Source of the DNA: Pomphorhynchus laevis
Taxonomy: Eukaryota > Acanthocephala > Palaeacanthocephala > Echinorhynchida > Pomphorhynchidae
Assembly: GCA_012934845.2 (NCBI GenBank)
Contig: WNNJ02000803.1
Location: 175,751 to 239,750, forward strand
DNA length: 64,000 nt
Reading direction: 5' to 3'
The notes under the pieces are model-generated. The model was not told where the DNA came from, searched no databases, and saw nothing but the letters and a program-made list of their open reading frames with translations. Positions 41,770-52,499 of this stretch are shown piece by piece. Every line of letters begins with the position of its first letter. Positions within the stretch are counted from its first letter, which is position 1. The position numbers and the translations under genes were made by a program.

Positions 41770-43910
41770 ATTTTTTTAAGGTCATTTATTTAAATTATTT
41801 ATTATTTAATTATTAATATTTAAATTAAATTCTAACTTTATATGAATATAAATTATATAAAATCTTAGAATTATTTATTATTTATAAGTATGTATCTTAA
41901 TTCTTAATTTATATATTAAACTGTAAGTGGTAACGCTTTTCGCAATTCATCTTGAACGACAATCATCGTTCGAGATACAACTATATGGACATTTGCTTTG
42001 TAAAATCGTAATACGAAAATCAATAAATTGGCAATTCTTGTAAACTCCACTGAGGCATTCAGCCTCTTACAATACGCAATGAGAGTTTATACTTTGAAGT
42101 AAATTAGAAGTTTCGTTTTTCTATTTTACATAAATATGAATATGTGATCTCGGACTAGATCACACGATTAATACATTTGCTAGATATTCATAATTGCAGT
42201 ACCTATTTCACTTTGCTCAAATAATAATTTAAACATCCGAGTTAACAATCAATTTGTAATTTAAATTTATGGTTTATTTAATTACTTTTAGTTTTTAAAA
42301 ATTGTTAAAGAATGGTGCAATTTATTGTATCTGCTTTTACCTTCTCCCCATTCGCTGACAAACTTCAATTTAAATTATAATATTGTTTTGTAAGGTAACT
42401 TTTTCATTTTAAAAAGAAGAAATAGACATGACGTCATGAATCAACTACGTGTGAATACAGGTTTCTATTTATGTTGGAGAGGAAATATACAGGACTTTAA
42501 TTTATTTACATAATTTCGTCAATACATGTATGAATAAACCTACTGATCTAAACTCCTTGGTTAGTAGAAAAGAAACAAATCATAGATTTTTATATATAAC
42601 CACAATTTTTTTACTAAGATCTGGTTATTTAAGAATAACCACTAGTGTGATATGTTAAACATTCATCGGAAACAGTGGGATGTAAATAATTTTGTAAATT
42701 TTGCGCTTCTAATATTTTTCTGTCTGTTGCTTTTTGAATTTTTTTAAATCTGCATTGCAACAAATTTTTCATGATTTTCTTTATACGTTTCGTTTTTTAA
42801 CAATTTATGTGAGACAAGAAAATGCATTTGTTTCTAATTTTTTGGGTGTATACGTGAATTCACACGTTTAGCTATTGGCATATAGCCTACTATTGTAAAT
42901 AGCAGCGAGATTTTTTACAGAAAATTAAATGATTATTTAAAAGCAGAACTTTTGTTATTCAGGTAATCTTTCATGCTGTATATTGCTGTTAATTATTTTA
43001 CCTGTACACAGTGATATTGGGAGCAAACGTTTTATTTATGAAGTACCAATTTCAACTGCAAATAAAATGATTTTTTGAAGTACAAAAATTAGAACTTTAT
43101 ACAAATCTGTATAAAGAGAATATATATAATAATATATATTGTATATTATTATCTCTTGTATAATAAGAGAATTAAAGTTACAAGCAAGTTACATTGTTCG
43201 TTTTCAGCTTATGCTTGCTGTTATTGCTTAGATTATTTGAAATTTTTGTAAATTTCAATTAGAATAGCATAAAAACGTTTTATAAATGCAAAATTTGAGG
43301 TTAATTTTTGTCAGTTATGGTGCGAACGTGGTTATACTCGTTAGTTTTGATTTTTTAGTTATATCATTTATAATATTATATTATTTTTCTTAGTTATATT
43401 AATGAATCTATTTAATAATTTTGTTAATGTCTATCAATCACATTAAAATGTTGACATTCCAATGGTATCTATTTTAATACTTAATTTACATAATTTCTAT
43501 TTTATTGCTTGATTTGAATTATCGTTGTTACCTTGTAAAATATAAAATACATTATTGAATAGTAAACAAGAGCGTTTGTAAAAAACGAATATATGTTACG
43601 ACCAGAATTTCAAAATATACCTTATTTTAAAACTATATTTGATTAAATATCCAAAGTAAATATGAGTTGCATTATCAATATTTTATAATATAATTGCATA
43701 TTTATGAATATAATTCAGAATCCATATCAAATAGTATAAAATGTTTTCACAATATTTCATATTGTAATAAAATCTGATGGATTTTCTTAATTTTAATGTA
43801 TTGAGTAATTTTAATGTATCAGCTGAGTAATCCATACTCAGCAGATAAAAATTATATTTTTTGATATTTCAACAAAACAAATCCGTCATCATCATTGATA
43901 TTAAATTGTT
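41770..43910. other. AT-rich stretch without recognised genes
   Basis: No open frame with known motifs and no repeat family shared with the rest of the window is seen, apart from short AT-rich runs. It could be intergenic, or intron of an unseen gene. Confidence 0.5.
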
Positions 43911-43912
43911 AT

Positions 43913-44092
43913 TGCTTGTTTTTTCAACCTATTTCAGAACTAAATTGTTAGTTCCGAAGTACTGAGAGTTCAGAACTCAGTTTTGAGTTCAAGGAGTCAT
44001 TCTTTAGTTTTTCACTAAAGAGAGTTCCAGAACTCCTAGAGAGTTCTGAAGGTTAAGTTGCTTTTTGAAACAGGTTGAAAAACAAACAACTG
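43913..44092. mobile_element. Foldback element, family 3
   Basis: The inverted ends read TTGTTTTTTCAACCTATTTC on the left and its complement GAAACAGGTTGAAAAACAAA on the right. Inside are nested palindromes around GAACTCAGTTTTGAGTTC and GAGTTCCAGAACTC. There is no coding capacity. It is a single copy in this window. Confidence 0.7.
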
Positions 44093-44308
44093 CAATTAAA
44101 TTACTGATTATGTCAGTACTTTTGCGTAAAAAATTAGAAATGAATTCAAATTTTCATTTGCTGGGTATCAATTGTTAATCATTAGGTGACATTCGTAACT
44201 CGCTATTTAAAAAATCAACTATCAAATAAATTTTTTATTTTATCATGCAAATCGTAAAATTCGTCGGTCAACATTAAAAGGACCAAAACATAAACAGATG
44301 TATTGAAC

Positions 44309-44354
44309 CAGTAGCTGATGAGGTCCACAAATACCGAAATATAGCGTACTGTTG
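44309..44354 (+). ncRNA. Hammerhead ribozyme-like motif, left end of the RTE-like LINE
   Basis: Stem I is CAGTAG (44309-44314) with CTGTTG (44349-44354), six pairs including two G-U. The core is CTGATGA (44315-44321). Stem II is GGT (44322-44324) with ACC (44333-44335). Then come GAA (44336-44338), A15.1 (44339) and U16.1-A17 (44347-44348). All invariant core bases are present. Stems II and III are very short, as reported for hammerheads of Penelope-like elements. Such minimal versions may need dimeric pairing to cleave. Confidence 0.6.
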
Positions 44355-44730
44355 TTGAATTATAGATAGGATTAAAGCAGCGTACAGCATAAAATATTTC
44401 ATCAAAATTTCAATAGTAAAAACAGACGCACAGAAGTATCATCTTAAAATTAAGAAACCAATTATAGATGACTTGTTTGATAATAGTAATCATCAGGAGA
44501 AATTGAAGTTATACCTTCAAATTGAAAATAGCATCTTCCCCATCAACGCTGATTTAATTTGAAATCATAAATGATTTCAATTAAATTTTTGACGAAAGTG
44601 GTCAACTCAATGAGTTGATGAACATTGACCAACTCACCACTGACCAGGGAAGTTTTCATTGTCGTGGGCCGTGTGACCGTGAAGTTGTACAGTGACAGCG
44701 AAAGAGACATCAAAATCTAAAGCAGACTAG

Positions 44731-47060
44731 CCTTCATGTAGGAACGTGGAATGTCATCTCGCTAGATAGGAAGAAACCAGAATTAATTAAAGAGATGGTT
44801 CACTTCGATCTAGAAATAGTCGGAGTGACTTCTCTTAACTATTCTGGAACTGGAACTAAACTTTTGGATCAAAATTGGGACCTTGATCTATTCGAGAGTT
44901 TCAAACGGAAAGCATCAACAGGCGGGTGCAGGGATACTTACAAGTCCCCGGTTGTCGTTCGTGATAGAGAGAGGTTTAACCCAGTGAATGAAATGCTGGC
45001 GTCTCTAATACTTTTAGTCAAAGAGGGAAAGGGAATAACTGTTGTGTGCATGCTCCCGACATTATCTCGGAATACGCAGCCTCTGTGGAATATCTTCAGG
45101 CTCTGCTTGATAATACTTTTGTTGGAGATTCCCTCGTTTATTGTATGACTTCAATGCTCATGTTGGTAGCGACAGTAGCACTTGGAAGGGAGTGTTGAGG
45201 AGGAACGGACTCTCAAATCTGAATGCGAGTGGTGTTGAATTATTGCAATTTTGCTGTCTTAAAAATTTATGCATAACAAACACCATGCTTGAACATAAGG
45301 AGATCCATAGATGTACATGACATTAGGATTTTCTCAGTCAAAGATCAATGATCATTTTTGTAATCGTTTCATATCATCTACGACGTTATATTCTGGACAC
45401 TCGTATGAAGAACCTCGCTGTGAACCAATTACAACATTGTAGTTAGTAAGCTTGATGGAAGGATTGGATGCAGACAATCCTGGTAAACCCAAACGTTGTG
45501 TGAGGGCGTGTTGGGAGCGTCTATCAGATGTATCTATCAAAGAACGTTTTTCTTGGTACATCCGGGAAGACTTTTCTCTGTTGTTGTTAAAAAACTTCGT
45601 AATGTCTTCTTTAGTAGATAAGATTCGACCTAAAGCTTTAAAGGCACTCGAAGTTGGGAGCATAAAGTGACTAACATGGATCTTCAACGTTGCATTAATG
45701 TCGGGCAAGGTTACTAATGAATGATGAAATGGGATGGTGTTACCGACATTTAAAAAAGGTAACCGAAGAGTGTGTTCCAAATATTGAGGAATCACTCTTC
45801 TTAGCCGAACTTGTAAGTCATTTGCTAAGCTTGTTGAGTTAAGGATACAGCCTATAGTTGAGGGACAGTTGCAAGAGTAACAATGCGGCTTTCGCCCAGG
45901 TCGTGAAACTACGGATCAGCTCTTTACTCTCTCGACTATCTTCGAACGGTCTTGGGAGTTTGCCCAATCGGTTTACATGTGCTTTGTAGATTTAACGCAA
46001 GCGTTCGACCGAGTTCCATGAGAGAGGTTGTGGAAGTACTAATAGAATATGAAGTATCACACTATCTGATGGCATATGTTGCTTCTCTATATGAACAAAG
46101 TATGGGCTGTGTTCGTGTTGTAGGTAGGAAATCTGAATCATTTCCAGTAAGCGTTAGTCTTATTCAGGGTTGTCCTTTGTCTCTACTTTTATTTCTTGTT
46201 TACATGTGCAAAATTACGAAACAGGCTACTCTGTCAAATGCCAGTCTTCAGTTCGTTTTCAACAAAATACCATCTCTGCTTTTTGCAGATGATGTTGTCT
46301 TGTTGGCTTCTTGTCCTGATAACTTACAATACCTAATAGATCGATTTACGATGAAATGCAGAGCAGCAGGGATGTTATTAATACCTCCAAGAGTGTCTCT
46401 TTAGGTTCGACTTGGATTCAGGTGTCATTGCCATCTCTGATTGGGGAAGGTTTTAATGATGTCGAAGACTTTAAGTATCTTGTGGTATTGTTCTTGATGG
46501 ACGGTAGGAACATCAGCGAGATTGAGAAGCGGATCTTTAGCTAACTTGCGATGCATTATTAGTACAGGTATGTCATTGTGAAGCGGTAGTTGTCTTCGGG
46601 AGAAGCTTTTGGGTTACCGGGCAATGTTTGTTCCTGTCTGAACCTATGGTTATGATCTTCATGTCATAACTAATATGATAAGATCTTGGATACAGGCGAC
46701 TGAAATAAGGTTTCTTCGTGATGTTGCCGGTCTTATAATTATACTTAAGGTTACGAATTCAGTCATTCAGGATGGACTTGGAGTAAAGTCGCTGCTTCTC
46801 CACATCAAAAAATGTCAGTTGAGGTGGCTAGTACACGTTTTGAAGTTGTCTATTGATCGCCATCCTCCTTTGGCTTTTCAGGCCGGACTGTCTGGAAAGA
46901 GACCTCGTGGTAGACCTCGGTACCGGTGGATATATCAAACCTTGAAACCTGTCCAAGAACGTATGGGCTCTCTGCAAGAAAATTATTGTTTGTAGCCCAT
47001 GATCGCGATGCCTGGAGTAGTTTGGTTCGTACATTGCCTTTACAACCCGACACCCGGAGC
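44731..47060 (+). pseudogene. RTE-like LINE endonuclease/RT, broken
   Basis: The protein begins LHVGTWNVISLDRKKPELIK and continues with FDLEIVGVTSLNYSGTGTKL, RFNPVNEMLASLILLV and DNPGKPKRCVRACWERLSDV. RT follows with QCGFRPGRETTDQLFTLSTI, CFVDLTQAFDRVP, LIQGCPLSLLLFLVYM, and the catalytic SLLFADDVVLLAS (FADD). The C-terminus reads RSWIQATEIRFLRDVAGLII and KKCQLRWLVHVLKLSIDRHP, then GKRPRGRPRYRW, the RTE-type ending. Stops and frame changes occur in every domain, including one right after AFDRVP. There is no ORF1, as usual for this group. Confidence 0.8.
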
Positions 47061-47109
47061 AGTGGTTGAGAAGAAAAGGCACCGAAAACGTGAAACTTTG
47101 ATATTGGAT

Positions 47110-47154
47110 CAGTAGCTGATGGGGTCCACCAAAACTAAAATGTAGCGTATTACT
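47110..47154 (+). ncRNA. Hammerhead ribozyme-like motif, right end, degenerate
   Basis: CAGTAG, CTGATGG, GGTCCACCAAAACTAAAATG, TAGCGTA and ACTGTTG align base for base with the left-end motif. A9 of the core is G, and GAA is changed to TAA or AAA, so this copy should be inactive. It shows that both element ends once carried the motif. Confidence 0.55.
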
Positions 47155-47269
47155 GTTGTTTATAGATATGATTTAAGCAATGTACAATGCCATCAAAAAG
47201 TTTAATCGTTTGAAGTATTGCGAAAATATTTTATCTCAAATTTTATTAGTTAAATTTTTATAAATGTTA

Positions 47270-47488
47270 AAACTGAATTGTTAAAGTTTGAATATATCAA
47301 ATTTATTGAATTGAAAAGCAATCCCAAGCAAATGAAATTTGTTTGGTATCGACTTTTATTTGCTCGTATTAATTTTTAAATTTTTTAATAATTTAATGTA
47401 TATTAAATTGAAAAGCGATACCAAGCAAATGAAATTTGCTTGGTATCGATTTTCAATTCAATAAATTTGATATATTCAAACTTTAACA
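47270..47488. mobile_element. Palindromic foldback element, family 4
   Basis: The arms GTTAAAGTTTGAATATATCA ... ATTGAATTGAAAAGC and their complement meet around CCAAGCAAATGAAATTTGCT. The right arm abuts the truncated family 2 foldback at 47489. There is no coding capacity. Confidence 0.75.
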
Positions 47489-47745
47489 GGAATATTTATT
47501 TGATTACAAAAATCCAATATTTCGACGGCACTACGTCACGTCATCTTCAGGGTTGTAATTAGCTTGAACAATTATAAATTTTCTTAAGAAAATTTATGTG
47601 TTCTAACTAAAATTAGTTAAAATTGTCTTGATTATAAAAAATTCTTACAACCCTGAGGATGACGTGCCGTAGTGCCGTCGAAATATTGGATTTTTGTAAT
47701 CAAATAAATATTCCTGTTTCCTCGCCTTCTTGTAATATGAAAGTT
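47489..47745. mobile_element. Foldback element, family 2, second copy
   Basis: It has the same inverted arms as 6028-6300: AATCCAATATTTCGACGGCA, CTACGTCACGTCATCTTCAG and complement. The left end is cut at AGGAATATTT, while the right end is complete through CTCGCCTTCTTGTAATA. The central spacer differs from the first copy. Stretches 47750-48740 and 48975-49160 are AT-rich with no recognised gene. Confidence 0.8.
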
Positions 47746-48749
47746 TTGTTCTGTTAAAAATAAATTAATATTAAAAATCAATTTTATTTTTATTTGTTTG
47801 TATCGCTTTTCAATTCAACAAAATTAAGAAACATTAAAAGTTCTTTATTTTAATTCAAGGATTTTATAATTTTCTATTAATAACAAGTTTAGTAATTTTC
47901 TTTATTAAGATGAAACTTTTCTAATAGAAAATGTTAAATGAAAATTTTATTAATTTTTATTAATTTAGTAAAATTTTCATAACTGAAATTTTCATAACTG
48001 AAACTTTCATCCTTGTAATAATTTACTAATTATAGTTAGTAAATCCCTTTATTATAATGATTCCTGCTGAGTTATGTTAATTTCAGATCTTATAATTAAC
48101 TCTAACCAGGCAATTCATTTGAACGATTCATTGCCACTAAGCGTTATCGATTCTTTCTTTAAATATATTTATCGAATATTAATCTAATATAAATATATTT
48201 TCTTTGGCGCTTAGCTGACCATTCACTTCGAACGTTTTATTGTCACTAAGCATTTTAAAGTCTTTGTCATAGGCACAAAGTTGCCTAAATGAGCACTTAA
48301 AGATTACCGTTTTAAATTACTTTATTGATATAAGACAACTCTAGAATTATTCCTGGTGTTCTTGGCATTACAAGTCTTGTTTAAAAGATCATTACGATAT
48401 TTCACTTTTTCAGAAAGATATAAAACCTTTATTGCAGTTTATCATAGAAATATAATCATGCCTACATGTGACTTCTATCTATCAATGTATTTGCATATGT
48501 GTTAAAAGTGACTTTAACGTAGCTCGAAATCTGTTTTAATAGCCGTGATATGATCTAATTTTGACAACAGATTTAATAGCGCTCTGCTGGTCAAAAGTAA
48601 AAAATTTAACTTTGTATTATCCAATACAACGTCATATTGTATTGCACAATATGTATTCTTAAATATACAATATTCCAGTTCAAAAGTGTAATTAAAAAAT
48701 CTTTATTTAATCTTTATTTAATTTTATTTCAATGACTAATATCTAAAGA

Positions 48750-48972
48750 ATTATTGGAGCTGGTTCAAAAAAATGGGAAATTTATTTTATTTTTTAATTT
48801 TTATTTGATATTTCGCTAACCTCTGCAAGTTTCTTAAAAAATTACTAATTCAGAAAATTACTCATCTTCAGAAAATTAGAAATTTTCTGAAGATGCTAAC
48901 AGAAAAGGTTAGGGAAATATCCAAATAAAATTTTTCTCCTTTATTTTGATCCAGCTCCAATAATTATTAATT
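48750..48972. mobile_element. Foldback element, family 1, longer copy
   Basis: The inverted ends are TTATTGGAGCTGGTTCAAAA and its complement TTTTGATCCAGCTCCAATAA. The centre has CTCATCTTCAGAAAATT facing AATTTTCTGAAGATGC. The motif CTGAAGATG-CTAAC-loop-GTTAG-GGAAATATC is at about 48889-48923. Ends are nearly perfect. Confidence 0.8.
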
Positions 48973-49166
48973 CAGTTTAATTTGAGAAATAATTAGCAAA
49001 ATAAATAAATTTGTTTCGTTTTTGGAATAATATGAATAATTATAAATACCCAAAAGGTCAGTGAAATATCAAATAAAAATAAAAAATTAATATAATATAA
49101 TAGCACATCGAATGTATCATTGTATCTTAATTTAAATATTATAAACTGTATTCTTATAGCTTTACA

Positions 49167-49215
49167 ATGAATGGTAGCTTGCATATCAATGATGAACAAC
49201 AAAGTGATGCAAAAA
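49167..49215 (+). CDS. Candidate first coding exon of the DnaJ gene
   Basis: ATG at 49167 opens MNGSLHINDEQQSDAK, and the exon ends one base into a codon at a strong donor GTGAGT. The DnaJ exon, if it starts at 56229 after the acceptor CAAACGTTTAG, needs exactly one donated base. The join would give Asn and an open frame into the J domain. The intervening 7 kb holds repeats and an LTR-element fossil. Only phase and splice signals link the two; an unrelated gene is possible. Confidence 0.35.
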
Positions 49216-49869
49216 GTGAGTATTATAATTATGATATTTTGTATTCGTCAACGAACTTATTCTATTAATAAAATTGTAGTTTTAATAAATTCATTCTAGT
49301 CAGCTTATACAAGTCGGATATTATCAATTTAATTAATTTGTTAGTTTTCAAATTTATTGATGAACAATTATAAATAAAAATTTTTATAATTAAATATTTA
49401 ATTTAAATATTTAAAGTATTCTTTAAAATTTTACATTGATTCTCATCAATAAATGCTGACAAATTTTTATCTAGGTAGGGCTAATGAAATAGTTTTATTA
49501 TAAAACATTAATACACTAGCTCGTCACGATACCTCGAGACAAGCGACTTTCCAATATAGCAGAATAGATTGCCTCAACAATATAAGTTTTGAACATTTTT
49601 CTTGGCTTCTGGGATAGTAATAATAAATGAAGAAAATCTCGAAGTGATCCAATTGCACATAAGAAATTTAAATTTAGCTGGAAATGATATGGGCTAGAGA
49701 AACTAATGATAGAAAATATTCTCGTATATGAGAAACTGTCGCTCGTCTCGAGTAACTACTTTTATAGTAAACAAGGACATTTGATTATTGCTAATTAAAT
49801 GTATAAGCAACGCTAGCAAATAAACGTAAATAAAATCAGAGTAAACTGTAAAAAGTAAATTTTAGTAAA

Positions 49870-50362
49870 TTTATAAATTTTTATGGATAATAAACAATAT
49901 TATCTATTACACCAGATAATCAAATTTCATCAGAGGAAATACGTCATTAGCATGTATTTGGCCTTGCTGCTATGTTGGGTCAAGGAATAGGGGGCCGAAA
50001 CCTGATAGCATATCAGTTTTTCCTGATGACCTCTATTTCTTATTATGATACATCGTCTGTTATTTATTAGTCAATTCATAAAAATGACGTTTATTTTATA
50101 TTTCTATTTTAAATTTTAAGTTGATATAAATATAAATCGTATATCATTTGGTCGGCTTCATCAATTATTCTCGTGTGAATTCTTTAATCCTAGATGCAGC
50201 ATTGTACACTACAATCAGTGTAGGTGGACCTCATCAGCAGTGAGCCTACGCCTACCTTTCGTGTTTCGGTCCTTAAATTTTCGATAGCGGCTGCTATCAT
50301 AAATCTGATATTTAGTTAGAATCAGAGGTCATAAATTTGATCTTTGGTGATGATCATGGACC
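49870..50362 (+). repeat. Naiad end repeat joined to a hammerhead-type segment
   Basis: The Naiad end repeat (GGCCTT, GCTGCTATG, GGGGGCC, GAAACCTGATAGC, CTGATGACCTC) runs to about 50130. It is followed directly by a 140-base piece of the 370-bp array unit (TTGGTCGGCTTCATCAATTA ... CCTCATCAGCAG ... TTTCGTGTTTCGGTCC). The region 49929-50362 recurs almost identically at 51818-52250. The composite was therefore duplicated as a block. Confidence 0.75.
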
Positions 50363-51350
50363 ATATGATCTTTCGCGTGCATTTTGCCTAGCTGCTATGT
50401 TGGATCGAGGAATAGGAGACGAAACCTAAAGAGCATTTGAAAAACATATCATTAGGAAAGAATAATTTAATCTATATAAATATATCCATCCTGATATGCA
50501 TTTTAAATTTCAAATATCCAGGAACAATCAGGTATAGTTGAACGACAAAAAAAATTATTTTGATATTTCGCTAGCAATCGATGCTGTCAAAAAATTAATA
50601 AATTTAAAAATGAATTGATAAATTCATTTTAAAAATTATTTTGATATTTCTCTTGTAATCGATGCTGTCGATAAATTGATAAATTTAAAAATAAATTGAT
50701 AAATTTAATCGATGCTGTCGGTAAATTGTATATTAAGCGACATCATCGATATTAACTAATATCTGTATGATTATTAAGGGTTTGTCAATTAACTTCGGGA
50801 ACATTGATATTTTAATGATTTACCATGATGCCAATAAAATTATTCCTGCCAAAATTTTAGTCGTTGCCTAATTAATCACAAATTCCCATATATGTCTTAC
50901 TTTAAAGTTGTTCAGAGACTACGAATCAGGATATGCTTTACGATGACATAAATAGCGATAACCAATTAATGCGATTCATCTATGTACGTGATAGCGTTAG
51001 CTCATCTTCTATAAGCACATAATTCAGCATTTGATAAACATACTTTTTTATTCTTATTATTTTTATTTTATTTATATTCTATGTAGAATGCATTACTCAT
51101 TAACTGAGCCAGTGAATTTTATAGGCTTATTCTAATACTAAAACAAAAGATAAATAATAAATAATTATATAAAATTTTATACAATTTATTATTATGTCAA
51201 GTAATAATTTAAAATTAAATTTAAAATAAAAGTCAATTTTTATGAATTGACTAATAAATAACAGATGATGCATAAGAATAAAGATTAGAGGTCATCAGAA
51301 GAAACTGATAAATGTTTAAATTAAAACGTGCTTGCAAGTTACACTCAACG
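50363..51350. other. No gene; degenerate repeats
   Basis: 50380-50450 resembles a decayed Naiad end repeat (GCTGCTATGTTGG, GACGAAACCTAAAGAGCA). 50555-50740 holds four loose copies of a block with TTTCGCTAGCAATCGATGCT and GTCGATAAATTGATAAATTT. 51190-51310 is an inverted piece of the Naiad end repeat. The rest is AT-rich and I see no gene. Confidence 0.5.
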
Positions 51351-51354
51351 AATC

Positions 51355-51615
51355 AAATCAGCTAACTGAGTCTACGTATTTAATATAATTATAAAATAAA
51401 CAAAACATAATAATGCTAAATCAAAATTTAATAATTAAATAATAAAATTAATAATTGTTTTTAGATTTTTTATAATTTAAATTAAGTTAAAATAAAAAAA
51501 TTGAAATTTAAAATAAACGTCATTTTTATGAATTGACTAATAAATAACAGACGTTGTATCATAATAAGAATTAGAGGTCATCAGGAGGAACTGCTATGCT
51601 ATCAGGTTTCGACCC
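51355..51615 (-). repeat. Naiad end repeat, - orientation
   Basis: It starts AATCAGCTAACTGAGTCTAC, contains AACGTCATTTTTATGAATTG and CATCAGGAGGAACTGCTATG, and stops at CTATCAGGTTTCGACCCTTA. It lacks the GGCCCC arm. The order and sequence equal the left arm of the 33.1-kb palindrome. Confidence 0.75.
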
Positions 51616-51817
51616 TTATTCTTCGACTAATCATAAATATGTTTAAAGAACAAGAATTAACAACAGAAGTAGCAAAAGTTGTAGTTGTCAAACTATTGAG
51701 AAAACAATCAAAAAAGATTAATTCTTCTAGTTGTAGCACTACAATTTCATCTGTGAGCTAAGACTTTTAGCTCACAGATGCCATCAAGCATAAATTCATT
51801 AATTGTAAATCAATCAG

Positions 51818-52250
51818 AGGAAATACGTCATTAGCATGTATTTGGCCTTGCTGCTATGTTGGGTCAAGGAATAGGGGGCCGAAACCTGATAGCATATCAG
51901 TTTTTCCTGATGACCTCTATTTCTTATTATGATACATCGTCTGTTATTTATTAGTCAATTCATAAAAATGACGTTTATTTTATATTTCTATTTTAAATTT
52001 TAAGTTGATATAAATATAAATCGTGTATCATTTGGTCGGCTTCATCAATTATTCTCGTGTGAATTCTTTAATCCTAGATGCAGCATTGTACACTACAATC
52101 AGTGTAGGTGGACCTCATCAGCAGTGAGCCTACGCCTACCTTTCGTGTTTCGGTCCTTAAATTTTCGATAGCGGCTGCTATCATAAATCTAATATTTAGT
52201 TAGAATCAGAGGTCATAAATTTGATCTTTGGTGATGATCATGGACCATAA
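51818..52250 (+). repeat. Second copy of the Naiad-end plus hammerhead-segment block
   Basis: It is almost identical to 49929-50362 throughout, including GAAACCTGATAGCATATCAG and GGTGATGATCATGGACCATA at its end. The flanks differ, so the duplication boundaries are sharp. 52251-52500 is AT-rich with no recognised gene. Confidence 0.8.
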
Positions 52251-52499
52251 TTATTTTTAATTATTCAAAATTTATCAATCAATTACTTGTGATTAATCAT
52301 TTAATTAATCAGCATTTCATCAAACGTATCAAAGTTATTAATATACATTTTAGATAAAATCTGCCACGAAAGTTTATTTATTCAAATGAATAATTCATAT
52401 AAATTTGTTAAAATAAATAATTTAAAATAAATTATTATTCTTCTGGTGTAAGTAAAATGTCTTTTGAAACTAAAAAAATAAAAACTTGAAATAATTTCA

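Larger units (their letters stand above)
44265..47190 (+). mobile_element. RTE-like LINE with hammerhead-like motifs at both ends
   Basis: The coding part (44731-47060) is an apurinic endonuclease plus RT of RTE-like type. The two ends share a direct repeat of about 100 bases: AACCAGTAGCTGATGAGGTC ... TAGCGTACTGTTGTTGAATT, then ATAGATAGGATTAAAGCA at 44306-44396, and GATCAGTAGCTGATGGGGTC ... TAGCGTATTACTGTTGTTTA, then ATAGATATGATTTAAGCA at 47107-47183. LINEs of this type normally lack terminal direct repeats, so the arrangement recalls the pLTR of Penelope-like elements. Confidence 0.7.

Noticed and set aside
45352-45795. 147-codon - strand open frame
   Set aside because: It is antisense to the RTE-like LINE, whose + strand reads the family motif CWERLSDVSIKERF there.
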